Of a DNA stretch of 64,000 nt, positions 33,901 to 45,829 are shown piece by piece. Made by a program: the position numbers and the translations under genes. Numbering within the stretch: position 1 is the stretch's first letter; every line of letters starts with the position of its first letter. The notes below the pieces were generated by a model that saw nothing but the letters and a program-made list of their open reading frames with translations, ran no database searches and had not been told where the DNA came from. The stretch comes from Anthonomus grandis grandis. Lineage: Eukaryota > Arthropoda > Insecta > Coleoptera > Curculionidae. The DNA lies in assembly GCF_022605725.1 (NCBI RefSeq), contig NC_065552.1:20912785-20976784 (forward strand), in the 5' to 3' direction.

Positions 33901-34917
33901 AGTTTTAATTTTTATATTATTGGAAACATTACCTGCCCGAACCTCGTCTCTAGCAAAATTAAGCAACACAGGGTAGTGATCGGTGACGTCATTTTCCAAA
34001 ATAAAAGAAAGATGTTTATTTTTGTTTTCCAAAATTTTTTTTTTAAGGAAAATGTGGTCAATACAGTTAGTTATAAGGGAGTAAAATCCGTAAGACATCA
34101 AGAGAGCTAGGTAGTTATTTGTATCAGCTGAATTTTCAGATAGAATATTTATGTTTATATCTCCCAGAAGTATTTCTGTTTGCTGATTACATTCACGTAA
34201 TAAATAATTTTCCAGGTCATCGAGAAAAGACGATACTACCGTCGAGGGAGGTCTATATATACACGTTATGCCATATTGTATATCAGTTATAGCTAAAGTT
34301 ATCCTAATCAAAGTAATTCCCGACCTAATTAGGTTTATATTTTCTACCTTGTTTATGTTTAAATTATTTTTTATATAAACAACCACCCCATCATTCTGGT
34401 TACAGTCAGTCCCCCATTATAATACATTTTAAAGCCCTCTATAGTAAATTCATTACCAACCAATTGCCATGTTTTATCGGTGATCATCTTATCGGACCGC
34501 ACTTTCTCCCTCCTAGGCTGAATGGTGATACTAGACAATTTTTAGAAGAAATATTGCCAGATTTATTAGAAGACGTACCACTAGCAACAAGAAATACCAT
34601 GTGGTTTATGCACGACGGTGCACCTGCTCATTTTAGTCTTGTCGCTCGAAACTATCTAAATGATACTTTTGCTCAGCAATGGATAGGTCGGAAGGGACCT
34701 CAGCTATGCTCCAGACCTGAATCCTCTGGACTATTTCTTTTGGGGATATCTGAAATCGCTTGTTTATGCGACGCCAGTTGTGGATAAAAATTATTTGAGA
34801 AACCGGATTGTAAACTCTTCTAATGTTATACGCAACACACCAGGAATTTTCGTGTGCGCCAGTCTATTGCGTGCTTGTATTAACAGTCGTGGTTCTCATT
34901 TCGAGCATTTGATTTAA
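30933..34917 (+). pseudogene. M4 transposase, interrupted by a 2.9-kb LINE
   Basis: First part 30933-31530: MNNAELAQMHFIYGLADGNG and the full DUF4817-type helix-turn-helix, STSTRRLSLQFNISHQSVWR, ILFTDEAYFSREAIRNFHNN (first D) and FSVNVWAGI. After the LINE it resumes at about 34474 with GDHLIGPHFLPPRLNG, MHDGAPAHF (second D) and QQWIGRKGPQ. A frameshift near 34700 disrupts the third D region, and it ends SRGSHFEHLI with TAA at 34915. Without the LINE the gene would be only lightly damaged, so the LINE insertion may be what inactivated it (inference). Confidence 0.9.
31531..34473 (-). pseudogene. LINE inserted in M4 (endonuclease and RT), CR1/Jockey-like
   Basis: On the minus strand the endonuclease starts near 34473 (ETWQLVGNEFTIEGF). 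A 4-base GACT duplication near 34405 shifts the frame, then VVYIKNNLN, CIYRPPSTVVSSFL, LLGDININIL and DHYPVLLNF follow to 33547. The RT is split over several frames: SAPGIDTISSKF near 33250, VINNFSKLFEKCL at 33050, LDLARAFDTVPHELL near 32850 (motif A), YADDTVAVFHG at 32578-32589 (motif C), and FTKYLGIIVDKHLKWDQH near 32360. It ends near 31720. The 3' tail is (TTTGAA)n at 31528-31558. The 5' end is truncated inside the endonuclease. No clear TSD is visible. Confidence 0.88.
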
Positions 34918-35576
34918 TAAAACTTTGATGATATTTAAAACTAAAGTAAGTTTTTATTATTTTTCACAAAAATTAAGCGATCGTATTTTTAATTGCTTAA
35001 ATTTGTACAAATATCTCGCACAAAAAAAATGGTGGCGTACACAAACAACAAATAAATTTTAAATAGGTAACCATCTGCGACGCCATTGCATTAAAATTTA
35101 AACATCAAAAATAGCATCTTATTAAATTTTGTTTTCGGTCAAGTATGCGTTTTGCAAAAAAATTTATTTAGGGTTTTTTCTTAGTTGTTAAATAATAAAC
35201 ATGCTGGTAATTTGTCAGTTAATTTTAAAGCATTTTATTTTTTTTTATGGAGGCCCGAGACGTGCTGAGATATGATTTTTAATTATTTATTTCTAAACGA
35301 AACAAAAAATTCTATGTTATACGCAAAAAATTTAAGTTTAATTTTTAGATGCTTTATTTAAAAGAAATATCATACTTACAAAAAATGTACAGGGCGATAT
35401 TTTTTTTACAAAAAAATCATCCGACTTAGCCTGTGGGCACGCCCCTGACATTTCTAGGCCAGATGTGAGAATTCCAAAAGGTACCTTATAAAGTGACTAA
35501 CAAAATGTAAAGATTTCAACAAATTCAGTAAATGCGTTTATGAGATATTAATAAAAAATTGATTAAAAAAAAAAGT

Positions 35577-35604
35577 TTATTATTATTATTATTATTATTA
35601 TTAT
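35577..35604. repeat. (TTA)n microsatellite at the broken M4 end
   Basis: About nine TTA/ATT units directly join the truncated M4 right arm. A replication or repair event at this microsatellite may have removed the outer TIR. Confidence 0.85.
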
Positions 35605-35605
35605 A

Positions 35606-35748
35606 AGGGGATCTTCTCTGATTAATTTGTTGTCATGCAGACAAGGTGACGATAAGTCGTTTCCTTCGGCTGTTTCCTTAGGCTTAAGTGCCGTACCCTC
35701 ATCATCACCCTCTGCACCCTCATCAAATCCAGATAAAGGCACAAACAT
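35606..35748 (-). other. Short acidic reading frame, possible coding remnant
   Basis: A minus-strand ATG at 35746-35748 opens about 48 codons, MFVPLSGFDEGAEGDDEG and onward to KLIREDPLI, and then runs into the TTA repeat. Its Gly/Glu/Asp/Lys/Pro content is unlike random AT-rich frames (usually Phe/Ile/Asn/Lys), which hints at real coding sequence. It could be a host exon cut by the M4-microsatellite junction. No domain is recognised and chance is not excluded. Confidence 0.25.
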
Positions 35749-35759
35749 GATCTAGAAAT

Positions 35760-37575
35760 CGAATAAATTTCTTTGATGTAAACGAACTTTGCGTAAAAAA
35801 AAACCTCCGATCGCACATAAATTTATATCGTAACCGATGTAGCAATCTCATCAACTTTTATTTCGAACCGTTCGAGCCTACCATATGTTGTTATACGTTC
35901 CTGCTGCAAGTTACTCGCTATGGTCCTAAGACGCTTAACGTCCATCTTTCCTGTCCGAACCGATAATGTTAAAAGAAATAATTATACATTTAAGAAAAGA
36001 GGCACTTTCCTTTTTTGTTAATGATTTTTTTTATGGTGCAGTGTTAAGCATGACAGCTCTAGGTACTTGGTTTTTTCCTTTTCTTGCTGAGACTTGAGGG
36101 ATAATTAAGGTTTTCTCATTAAACTGTTAGACGCGGTTGGTAAAAGGAAATAACGTATCATGATAACTAAGGCTTAGTATTTTTTTTACTCTAAAATCTA
36201 CTATTGAAGGTTTTATCTTAAATAAGACCGTTTTCAATTGATGCTAGAAAAAAAAGCGTATGGAGGCTTTAGATTAGAGAACTGAGTAGCTTTATTTTTA
36301 ATTTTCTTTATTGATATTAAGGACTATACATATTGATGAATTTTAGGAACAGTGAAAAACCAACTGATTTTTTATAATGTTATAGAAGTTTATTAATTTC
36401 AATAATTACAAGCAGCAAATAGAAACGCACGCCATGTACATCAAGGAAATGACAATTTGCCACACAGACTTATCATTAAATTATTGACGTTTTACAAAAA
36501 CACTCCTATCGCACTCGAAGATCGTTGTTAAGCAAAAGATCGGGCGAGGATTAGTAATTTCACTTAATTAATGTCGTAATTAAGATATTCCGATTTGAGA
36601 TGGTGGTAAATCAAAAGAGTTTATGCCGCTTTCATTTTTTTTTTGTTAAATGGCAGGTATTTGTGGGTTGATTGCGAATATTTTATGACAAAATAGGGAA
36701 TAACAACTTTAAAACAACGGTGTTAAATTAATTTAATAAATAATTCGTTTTTTTGGTTACTTTGTTCGGGTTAGAACCCTAACCTGGTTCAGTTTTCTTT
36801 TTTGTTTTTCATAAATGTGTTAAGGGGCAAATAACAAGAAAAACGTACAATCACTTAGCCAAGGTGAAATGTACTCCTTGAGGTCTCTAAACAAAGTCTT
36901 TGTGTAAAAGTAAAAAGAAAACATATAAATAAAAACGAAACAAACCATACATTTTTGATGTTTAAAAAACAAAGAAAAACGTAAAAAATAATCTCGCTAA
37001 GGTTTAAAACGATAATCTTAGTCCAAGTCCTGCAACCCGATATTTAGTCCATTAGACCAACGAGTTCCTTACGAGAAGAAAACAAATAGATCATTGTGAT
37101 ACAAACTCGAAAAAATGCAATTATTGCAACACAAAGAAATCAAAACTACACTGAAAATCGAACTGTGGTAATTTTACAGCAAATTTAGTAGGTCATATGT
37201 TGCCAGCAAAAGAAGTGGTAAACTTATTTTAGTACTGTAAATTTAAAATATCTGTAAAAATGTGAATTTTTTGTTTTGTAATTTTACTGCGGTCTTCTGT
37301 AAAATGTAAGCAATAATTATAGTAATTTTTAAGCAATATTACTAAAGATTTACTGTAGTCTTGTACTTTTACAATGGTTTTAATGCAAATTCAACGATTA
37401 TATCCATAAAAATCCTGTAAAAAAGTTAAGCATTTTTCAGAGATCCTGATGTAAATTTACTATAATATTTTTGGTTAAAAAATGCTGGTATGTTTTCTGT
37501 GTTTTTATTTTATATTTAGATATAATATATTTTTGCTGTAATATTTCTTAAATAAAATTCGTTTAAAAATTGTGG
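35760..37575. other. Non-coding region, possibly unique sequence
   Basis: There is no supported gene. At 35830-36620 the composition is more balanced than the surrounding repeats. At 37140-37500 the motif CTGTAA or TTTACTGTA recurs many times, suggesting an old repeat. The last bases are the target of the P-like insertion. Confidence 0.35.
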
Positions 37576-37583
37576 GATTATCC

Positions 37584-40500
37584 CTTAGAACATTGAAAGG
37601 CTAGAATTAGTAAACGACAACTTTGTTTGAGTCCAACATGTGCACAGGAGCAAGAGGGGTGTTTTGTTTACAAACATATTTGCCGATTCTCTGTTGTCAA
37701 GTCGACGCAAATTTCCAACGGAGGAAATTTTTAGCTATATTTTAACAACCATTATAACGTTAATTTAACTTATTTGTGTTGTATTTTATAGGAAAATTTA
37801 AAATAAAAAGTATAAATACTACAATTAACCTATTTTAAAAATAAATATAATATCCTTAAGCAAAAAAAAATAAAATTATTACCATTCTTATCCCTAAAAC
37901 TGCTTCTAAAAAATTTGACGCGACAACACCGGAGCTTAAGCGCCTGAGCCATACGCGTAGTGTCATCTGTCAAACGGCTTTTTGTTTATTTTCGGGATTC
38001 GTGTATTTTCTTTAATTTTCGGTTTCAAAAGGAAAAAAGCCGCATTTTTGTGTTTTTTTAAATTGCTAGGATGGGAAAAACTTGTGTCGTTTGTGCTGCA
38101 TCATGATAAAAAGGTGATTCAAGCCGATCTTTTCACAAGTAAGTACCGATACTTTCATAACATCACATCATGGAGTAATCATCATCATAAACGTAGAATA
38201 GGGGATATTATAGATAAACCTAATAAAAACTTGAATGTGAAAGTGTGCGTAAAATACCAAAATATTTATATTTTTAAATCTAAATATTTTTTTGAACATA
38301 TTCATCTATCAATACGCTATAAAAAATATAAAACTAGAATTTTGTCCCTGGTTTTATTACAGGACTTTTTTTTGTTGTTTTGGCAGAAAGAAAGCATACC
38401 TAATAACTCTGTACCTATCTATGTATAGTTATGTTTTTTTAATATAGACATTAGGTAGATAGATGAAATTACTAAATTTTTATTGCCTTTAAAGAATTTT
38501 GAAATTTATTTAGATATTGATATCTATGTATAAAGTTAATTTTGTCTTTCCCTAAAATTTGGTCGATAATTTTTTTTTGTTTTACCATATTACAACTTAC
38601 AATAATATATAAATTAATTGGCACCACATATTAATTCATTATTGTAATTTTTTTTGCTTTTTGATTAAATATCAAATACTTATTATAGATTGCCTAATAT
38701 ATGCCCAAAGGGAACAATGGATTTCATTAATGGAAATCAACACAATTAAACAGAACATATTTGTTTGTTCAGATCACATCCTTAGAAGTGATTTCTTATA
38801 TAAGGAAGATAATATTATCAGTAGCCAGACTTTATAAAACAAATCAGCTCTACCTCAAAGGTAATTTTTTTTAAATATATTTTTCTAGTATAAAAAAATC
38901 GTCACAAAAAGGATGATGATAGTGTTACTCATATAAGCTTTATTTATACCTAATACTTATTAAATTAGGTATGTATGTAAAACTATTTTTTTACTAGGAT
39001 TTCTGATGCACTATCACGATAATTCAGTTAATTTACCAAGTGATTTACCCTTCAAAGCTGCAGGGGTAGCTTTCCTGAAGAGTGCAAAAACTTCTTTAGC
39101 TTCCAAAATGGTATATAGTACAAACAGGGAAGCTAATATAGACAAGTATGGATAATTAAAATAGATTAATATTCTTGATACACCAAATTTTGTATAATTA
39201 CAGATCTGATCATTCATCATCAACAATAACTGCATCTGAGATTAATAGTTCTACAGTAACCGTGGTGTCTAGGTCAACAATTACTATTTCTCATCCAAGC
39301 CGTTTTTGTTTAACTGCTACACATTCCCTTTCTCTGCCAAGGAAAAGGTAAAAATACACTCAAAATAGACTACTAGTTTTACGCCATGTATCATTCCTAT
39401 TCTCATCCTATTCTATATATCTTATTTAAAAGTGATATAGTATTTTATTGTATTATATTTGTTTAATTAAATGCAATTAATCAAATGTATGATATTACAA
39501 AGATTCTTTATAATAACATACATTTTATTGATCAATTGGATTATCATAATACATTTTTTTAATTTTTTCTTTTTAATTTTGGTAATACTATATTTTTATG
39601 TATATTATTCTAGGGTAAAATCTAAATGATATCCTGAGGACCTAAGCACTGATGATTCCACCGTTTCAAAAGCTAAATCACTTGTTACCAAATTATGGAA
39701 AAAAAATAAAGAACAAAAAATTAAAATTCGAAGATTGCAATAAACAAATTTGCCCCAAAGAAATTGAATTAGATGTCTCAAGTCATTATTAAAATACTTA
39801 AGAAATAATAACATGATTTTCGAAAAAGCCCAACATACTACATATTTTATTTGACTTGTAAAAAGTACTTGTTTGTATATTACTACTAATAAACTATCTA
39901 ATCTAATCTATTGTAGATAGTCTTTATTCTTAGGTAAGCTTTGTTTTTTAGTATAAATTAATATGATATTTATACTAACTCCTTCACAATTTAAACATCC
40001 TTGTAGTTTTAACTCTTTCCGCTGAATCAATACTGTCCCTTTGAAAAAGTCAGCACCATAGAAGTATATATTATGTGATATAAAGTAAGTGATGTAAAAC
40101 TGAGTTTTGTCCAATATAATAATAACAATAAAATCTTGCAAAATGTTAATAATTTGTGTCTTAAAACATGATTTATTAAGAAATCTATAATATTATATTA
40201 ATAAAATATTTAATTTCCATAAAAATGCTTTGACAAAAATGGTGCCTTTTATTAGGACCTTCCTCTAACGAAGTCCGTTGAAAAAACACATAAATAGCTC
40301 ATAAATGGTAATATTACTTATACTCAAACTCTATAATAATTAATAAAAATTTATCAGGTAAATATTTGTTGACGACGTCACTGGTAGAGAGTGCTTGTAT
40401 CAGTGGCATCAACAATGCGATCAAGCGGCGTTGCGATGCCATTACCGTTTTCTCGTTTTTTCGTACTTTATTTTCATTTATTTAAAGTTAATATTGACTT

Positions 40501-40734
40501 CGATATAGAGTATTTTATCAAATTTATTTTAAAAAAATGCTTGATATTTTATTAGAGGGGAGCAGTAGTATTGTTTTGAGGCTCCGGAAACAACTGAAAA
40601 TTTTTATGATACTATAAAGTGATTTTTGCCATTTCTCAATAAGCATTTGGCATCATTGCATCAGAGATGTTGCAAGCAAACAAACTTGTCCATAGTTCCA
40701 CGGCATGCTACTTCTAGCCTTTCAATGTTCTAAG
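37584..40734 (+). mobile_element. P-element-like transposon with 8-bp TSD
   Basis: The first 23 bases (CTTAGAACATTGAAAGGCTA, then GAA) are exactly inverted at 40712-40734, and four of the next five positions also agree. GATTATCC occurs directly outside both ends (37576-37583 and 40735-40742). An 8-bp TSD with a TIR near 30 bp is the hallmark of the P superfamily. The 3,151-bp interior carries a broken THAP-domain gene, the DNA-binding domain of P transposases. No RNase-H-like catalytic domain was found, so this copy is non-autonomous. A second end of the same family lies at 53887. Confidence 0.9.
38071..39742 (+). pseudogene. Multi-exon THAP-domain gene of the P-like element
   Basis: Exon 1 (38071-38129) begins MGKTCVVCAAS, carries the first zinc-ligand pair, and reads toward SFHK with two adjacent stops at 38104-38109. 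A donor AAGTAAGT follows. Exon 2 (38689-38860, after TATTATAG) supplies the FHKLP junction, QWISLMEINT and VCSDH (the C-x2-H ligands), with one frameshift. Exon 3 (39204-39347) is open in one frame, flanked by ATTACAG and GTAAAA. Exon 4 (39614-39742) gives KLWKKNKEQKIKIRRLQ, a basic coiled coil, with one stop near its start. THAP plus coiled coil is the usual N-terminal half of P transposases and THAP proteins. Exon limits are inferred from splice-site consensus. Confidence 0.75.
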
Positions 40735-40742
40735 GATTATCC

Positions 40743-42080
40743 CAAACCAAAAGCTTTTATGAAAAAATAAAAATATATACATTTATTTAAACATTACAAC
40801 AATAACATAACATAACAAATTTATTTTGTAGTGAACAAAGGATAAAAGATAAACTTAATAGAATTAACCTTAAAATATTAGGATTTATTAAGCTATAAAC
40901 ATAAGTTTATTTTTAATGGTACATATACTAAACGAATGTAAACAAAACAACGTTAAGATCCATATTAATACAAATTTTAATATAATTCCAAAACTTATGC
41001 GATTCCATATTTCTTGACTTTCAGGTTTGATGTTCTTCAAAAAAAGAAAAAACCATAAGCTATTAACAAATTATATATGTACAGCCTGTACTTACGTCAA
41101 ATTGATAACAAAAGGTCGACAAATCTTCTTTAAAGTAATGTGCCAGTATCCTCAGTGACTGCAGCACGATTTCGTGAAAATCTGATCTTCGTCAAAAATG
41201 GTAAACTTCTTATACTTAGCTTTTTGGGTCAGCTTTGGAAAATGCCAAAATATAGCTTTTTTAGTAAAAAGCACAGGTCATTCTTTTTTAATACTCTCAA
41301 TTGTAGGCGGATCAGTATTTGTTAGGAAATCTTTTTGTTTGTTTCTTCTAACAAATCTTTAAACTTGGTGTGGTCCAATACTATTAATAATTACTTTCGA
41401 ATTACTAACATCATTTTCTATTAGTGGTTTCCACGTTAATGCAGAGCCCCAGCATTTCTATTAATGAGTTTCTCTTTGTGAATTTTTTTGCAGGAACATT
41501 TGGTCTAATAAAATAACCTATTCTCTTGGGACCTCTATTCATATGCCAATTTCGATCTTGCATTTGGCTTACTAAGATGCAAGCTGCCTAACATTCGAAT
41601 TTATAGGTACCTGTGATGTTATAATAATGTAAGCAGGGAATTTTAACCGTATTTCAATCAGTTTTACGGGCTTCTGTAATTTTCGTGACGTTCTGTAAGA
41701 GTGCCGGGTTTTTTAACCATATGGATTAGTTTTTATGCAAAATGACTATATCGACAGTAAAAAAGCTGTGATTTTCCTAAATCTAGTATCATTTAGGTTA
41801 ATTTAATAAATATAGTAAATTCACATTCTGACATGGTAAATTTGCTTTAATTATAACAGTTAATACTGCTGTAAGATTGACGGACACATTTAGTGTGTAT
41901 AGGTAAATAACTAAATAGAAAGAAAAAAAAATTTACCTTTAAAAAAACCTTTTGTCGCTAATCTATTCTTTCCATTTTCTTCAAAAGATTGAGTTTTTAC
42001 CATGGCGAATTTGGACTCTAAAATTTGGGGAAAAATGGTGAGAGGCAGCAGATTGCAATTGATTTGCAAAAGCCGACTTC
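40743..42080. other. Non-coding AT-rich stretch
   Basis: There is no supported gene. A plus frame at 41140-41325 has no recognisable motif. At 41640-41890, TTTACAG and CTGTAA motifs recur as at 37140-37500, so both flanks of the P-like element may belong to one older repeat. Confidence 0.35.
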
Positions 42081-42390
42081 TCATCCTCCTTCTTAGTCTT
42101 ATATCCCTTTTAGGGATGTGGTGACACTATACATTTTTATAATTCTTATATAATTCCCTTCCATCCTTTTTTTTATCCTGGGCCTAGTTGTTCAGCTTCG
42201 TGTAACCCTCGATTAATCAGTATTTTTGTTTGATCCACCCAACGGCTTAAGGGAAAGATCTTCCCTAGGTCTTTTTCCTTCAACTCTGTCCTCGATTATC
42301 AGTTTTTCCATTGTACCTGCTCTGGCAATGTGTTCAATACTGAAAATATCTCTGTTGTATTTGTTTAAGTAGTCTATCTTTTACTTTGAG
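42080..42390 (-). pseudogene. RTE-type LINE C-terminal relic
   Basis: On the minus strand a frame reads IFSIEHIARAGTMEKLIIED and continues with VEGKRPRE, the conserved end of RTE-type ORF2 (the GHV-R and G-R-P-R motif region). A degraded segment toward 42080 may be its 3' tail. Only this end is present. Confidence 0.6.
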
Positions 42391-42394
42391 TTGT

Positions 42395-43020
42395 TGCAGA
42401 ATTGATACATTTGACCGATGTTCAATCCCAGATATTCTTATTCTTAACATCTGCCAAAGATATTCTTAACTTAGTAGAAGCAAATCATATAAGGCACTGT
42501 ATCAAATGTCCTGGCCAGATCCAAAAAAACAGCAAGACACTTTTTACCAAGAAATCTAAGTTATTTATAATTTATTCAATCGAAATCGGAAACCCGAATC
42601 GGAATTCCGATAAGATATGATAAATGTTAAACAATTAAATTAATCGATCCTTTAGGCATTTTTCTAAAATCCTAGCAAATTTATTTATAATACTAATAGG
42701 TCGATAGTTGCCAATATTAGATTTATCTCTAATATAGTTATCAATAATAAGATACTTAGTTATCAATAATAAGGAATTTTACTTGTATGAAATACTAAGT
42801 TAATGTGAGCCAATGCGAAAGCAATAACATAATGGCTTTAAAGAAGCTATTTGTTTTATTATTTCGTTTTTATTTGTAGACCTTAAGAACATAGAACATG
42901 GTCCGGTTGATTTGATTTCCAAGGGGTTAGGAGGAGATTTAACTCGCTTGTACACATGATATCCAATATTTATGAAATTATCATTACAAAAATTTGCCAT
43001 TTCTAATTTCTTTTCTAATA
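42395..43020 (-). pseudogene. LINE relic related to the LINE inside M4
   Basis: The minus-strand frame at 43000-42800 (MANFCNDNFINIG, MFLRSTNKNEIIKQI) closely resembles the corresponding part of the LINE at 33430-33230. Near 42515 the sequence reads DLARTFDTVP, matching RT motif A of the same family. Spacing indicates an internal deletion and heavy decay. Confidence 0.7.
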
Positions 43021-43259
43021 AATGTTAATTATATATTAAATTTAATTATATTGAAACTTCTTTACGACGACATTAGTTCTCTATGAATGCTAATTTAAAC
43101 TTCATTGCAGATACGCTCTTAGCCATAGAACATAAAAGTTATACAAATATCAATTGGATATTTTTTACAAGTAAACTTTTTAAAGTGACATCAAATTTGC
43201 TATTTTTTCCATGTAATATACAAATTACTTAAAAGGACAATAAAAACAGATTTAAGATA

Positions 43260-44524
43260 CAGGGTGTCAATTTGAAAACTTTCAATGCGAATATTTCTCA
43301 AAATAAAAAAATTAGAAAAACCAATTTTGCAGGCCGAACAAATTGCTTAAAGAAAATCAATTATATATATAAATATTTTTAATTCAACAATAAAGGATCA
43401 AAAAAAATAAACTGAAAAAACTTAGTTTTTATAAAATGCTATTTTATTAAATAAGTTACTTAAAATGCATTATATTTTTGAATAAGCAGAAAATTAATCT
43501 ATTTTTAAACTCATTTCTTACGTTTTGAAATATTGTTCTTGGAATAGATGTGCATTCTATTATAATTCGTGGCCGAAGATCATCATGTTTTTTAAACCCG
43601 ACAGTTTTCAAGTGACCCTAGAGAAAAATATCGAAGTGTATCAGATCTGGTGATCTTGGCGGCCAGTCTATTGCTTGTGCTCTTCCAATCTAGAAATTTA
43701 TCGTTTAAATATTTTTTCACAGGAAGAATATAGTGAGGAGGTATTCCTTCTTGTTGAAAATGCATTAGATTTTTGTTAAGGTTCCTATTTTCATTAGTAT
43801 CTAACTGATTTTTTTAACTATAATAGGATAAATGGTGCCGACATTTCCAAACATGTTTCGCCATTAAGATTAACATAATAAATAAGGCCCAATAATAGTA
43901 TCACTCTATATTGCCAGCAAATATTTACTTTTTCTGAGTACTGTGCGTGTCCTTTTCTGAAAATGTGTAGGTTTTCATTATACCAGTACCTACAGTTATG
44001 TTATTAACAGAACCATTAAAAAAACATTTTTCGATAAAATAAATATATTTAAGCATCTCTTATTTGTCATTCCCTCGCAAAATTGAATTCCATTCGGGTT
44101 GTTTTTACACAATTCCTAAAGTATTTGTTACCTTACTTGTAGTACTGTTACCTTATGAACAGATTTATGAGAAATTCATGTTAACGTTAAGCCTTGCCGT
44201 AAAGACATTGTAGGATATAGTAAAATGTCGTAATACTTCTACTTGAGCTCTTCATCAAGCTACGCTGGAGCCTTTTTTTGTGTGACACCGATCCTGAACT
44301 TTTAAAATCAGTTAAATCACGTAAGGAAGACTTATATTTTTTCCACGAATGCTCTCATTAAATACATTAGCAGTGCTAAAGGCACGACCATTTTTAAAAC
44401 TCATAAATAAAAACGATTTGAATTATTTCAGCTAAACTGTACACCAGGTCCGATATCGGATTAATAAAAATAAATAAAACGTTAACCTTGATTTAACGTT
44501 TGAAATTATATTAAATTAGCCCTG
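43260..44524 (-). mobile_element. Mariner-like element M5, decayed
   Basis: CAGGGTGTCAATTTG at 43260 is preceded by TA; the complementary end GCCCTG at 44519-44524 is followed by TA. The arms are only partly alignable (shared AATTTGAAA-like blocks). A minus-strand transposase relic lies between. Length would be 1,265 bp. Confidence 0.6.
43540..44420 (-). pseudogene. M5 transposase relic
   Basis: Minus-strand motifs: YSEKVNIWAGNIE near 43930, HFQQEGIPPHYILP near 43755 (second D replaced by E in the readable frame), then in a shifted frame IDWPPRSPDL near 43655 (third D) and GHLKTVGFK. It matches the M2 and M9 transposase type. Stops and frameshifts are frequent, and the N-terminal half is hardly readable. 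Confidence 0.7.
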
Positions 44525-45630
44525 TATAATATCTTTAAAATACAATTCAATAATGTGAAGTGGGTAGTGTTTATCTAAGGCACCTAAAACCTGACTCACT
44601 TTACTAAGTTTTAATATTTTAGGATAATAAAAATGTTTCCATTATTTTATATAGCGTATTTAATTGTGCTTTTTGTGCGGCCCTGTATCGAATTAAAAAA
44701 AAATGGCCAAATGAATACTACTAAGCAAGAGGTATAACTTAAGGTATCACAAAAGGGGTGGTGCCATTTAAAATGTAGAGGTTGGCAATGATCTATCGGT
44801 ACATTATTTGAATCATCATTAAACTCGATAGGTATTATGTACTGTATTATATACTCGTATGCTTAAATCAACAAACCGAATATATGAACCGAAAACAGTA
44901 ATTGCTAGTTTCTCTTTAAATTAATTGCAAGAATTGCAAATTTTGTATGCCTGTATCTGATTAAGGCGCAAAACAGAGTCGGGTCCAGTAAGTTTTAATC
45001 AAAGCTCAGTATTGTTCTAATGTTATTTTCTATTATAATGGTTTCAAGTTCTTAGGTTCTTTTAGTCGGTTTAAGCTAAACTGCCATATTCCTGTAGGTC
45101 CTAAGTTCCATTATATTTAAATTTTTTAGGGAAGATTCTTGGATCTTCGCTCACTATAGCCTCTGATGATTCTCAAAACTTAGTTCTCTTAAATGACGAG
45201 TTTTTTCTTGAGTAAACTCAACTTTTTAATCACCAATCTAGTTTATTTGTTTACTTTAATTTTTTGATCTTTTGCCATTGCATTTTGATGGCTAGTGTAT
45301 GTACCCACTTGGTTGGTTTAACAAACACCTGACACATCACAGTGTAGTGAAAAGATTTATTTTCTTATGCAAATTGAGTCAGCCTTACTGGTTTTTGATG
45401 TATTTGAGATGACCTTTTCGGTGTGTAATTAGACTTTAGGTCTCATTTTTTGCATGATCCCAAAAAGTTGATTTTGCAGTTCTCAACATACACATATAAA
45501 CTGACCATTTTTTATAGTACCTTAGACTGAGATGGAGATGTAGTAATACAAATTTAACTTTTCTACTTTGTCTATTATTATCATCATTGTTTTTCGTAGA
45601 TAATAAATTAAATTGTTTCCTTTCTTTTGG
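44525..45630. other. Non-coding stretch
   Basis: There is no supported gene. A GCCCTGTA motif near 44680 resembles a TIR tip but has no partner. Nothing else is recognisable. Confidence 0.35.
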
Positions 45631-45631
45631 T

Positions 45632-45826
45632 TCAGAACAAGAGCATTCTTTTGAAACCAGCCCTCAGCCCCCAAGTAAGCATCGCACGCGCTCGAATCTC
45701 TTCCAATATCTTACTATCAACAGATACATAAGTATTATTAGCAAATAAGATACTTTCCCATTCCATTCCACTGGTCATTAATATATACGAGGAAAAAGAG
45801 GATGGATACCAGAAGCAAGATACCAA
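45632..45826 (-). pseudogene. Short LINE RT relic around a mutated motif C
   Basis: The minus-strand frame reads SILFANNTYVSVDSKILEEI, which fits RT motif C (FADDT) with both aspartates replaced by Asn, followed by the usual downstream helix. The fragment is short and isolated. Confidence is limited to the LINE level. Confidence 0.5.
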
Positions 45827-45829
45827 GTC

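Larger units (their letters stand above)
30326..35577 (+). mobile_element. Mariner-like element M4, split by a LINE and truncated at its right end
   Basis: The left tip CAGGGTGTAACATAAGTG at 30326 is preceded by TA, and an inner CAGGGTG copy occurs at 30436. The left arm to about 30720 is inverted at about 35230-35577 (blocks around TTTCTAGG, GGGCACGCC and TGTACAGGGCGATATT). The right arm stops abruptly at 35577 in a TTA microsatellite just where the inner tip copy would begin, so about 110 outer bases are lost. The transposase (30933-34917) is split by the LINE at 31531-34473. Confidence 0.85.

Noticed and set aside
37982..38428. 148-residue plus-strand open frame in the P-like element
   Set aside because: It overlaps the THAP exon in a different frame and has no motif; the THAP reading is supported by splice sites and zinc ligands.
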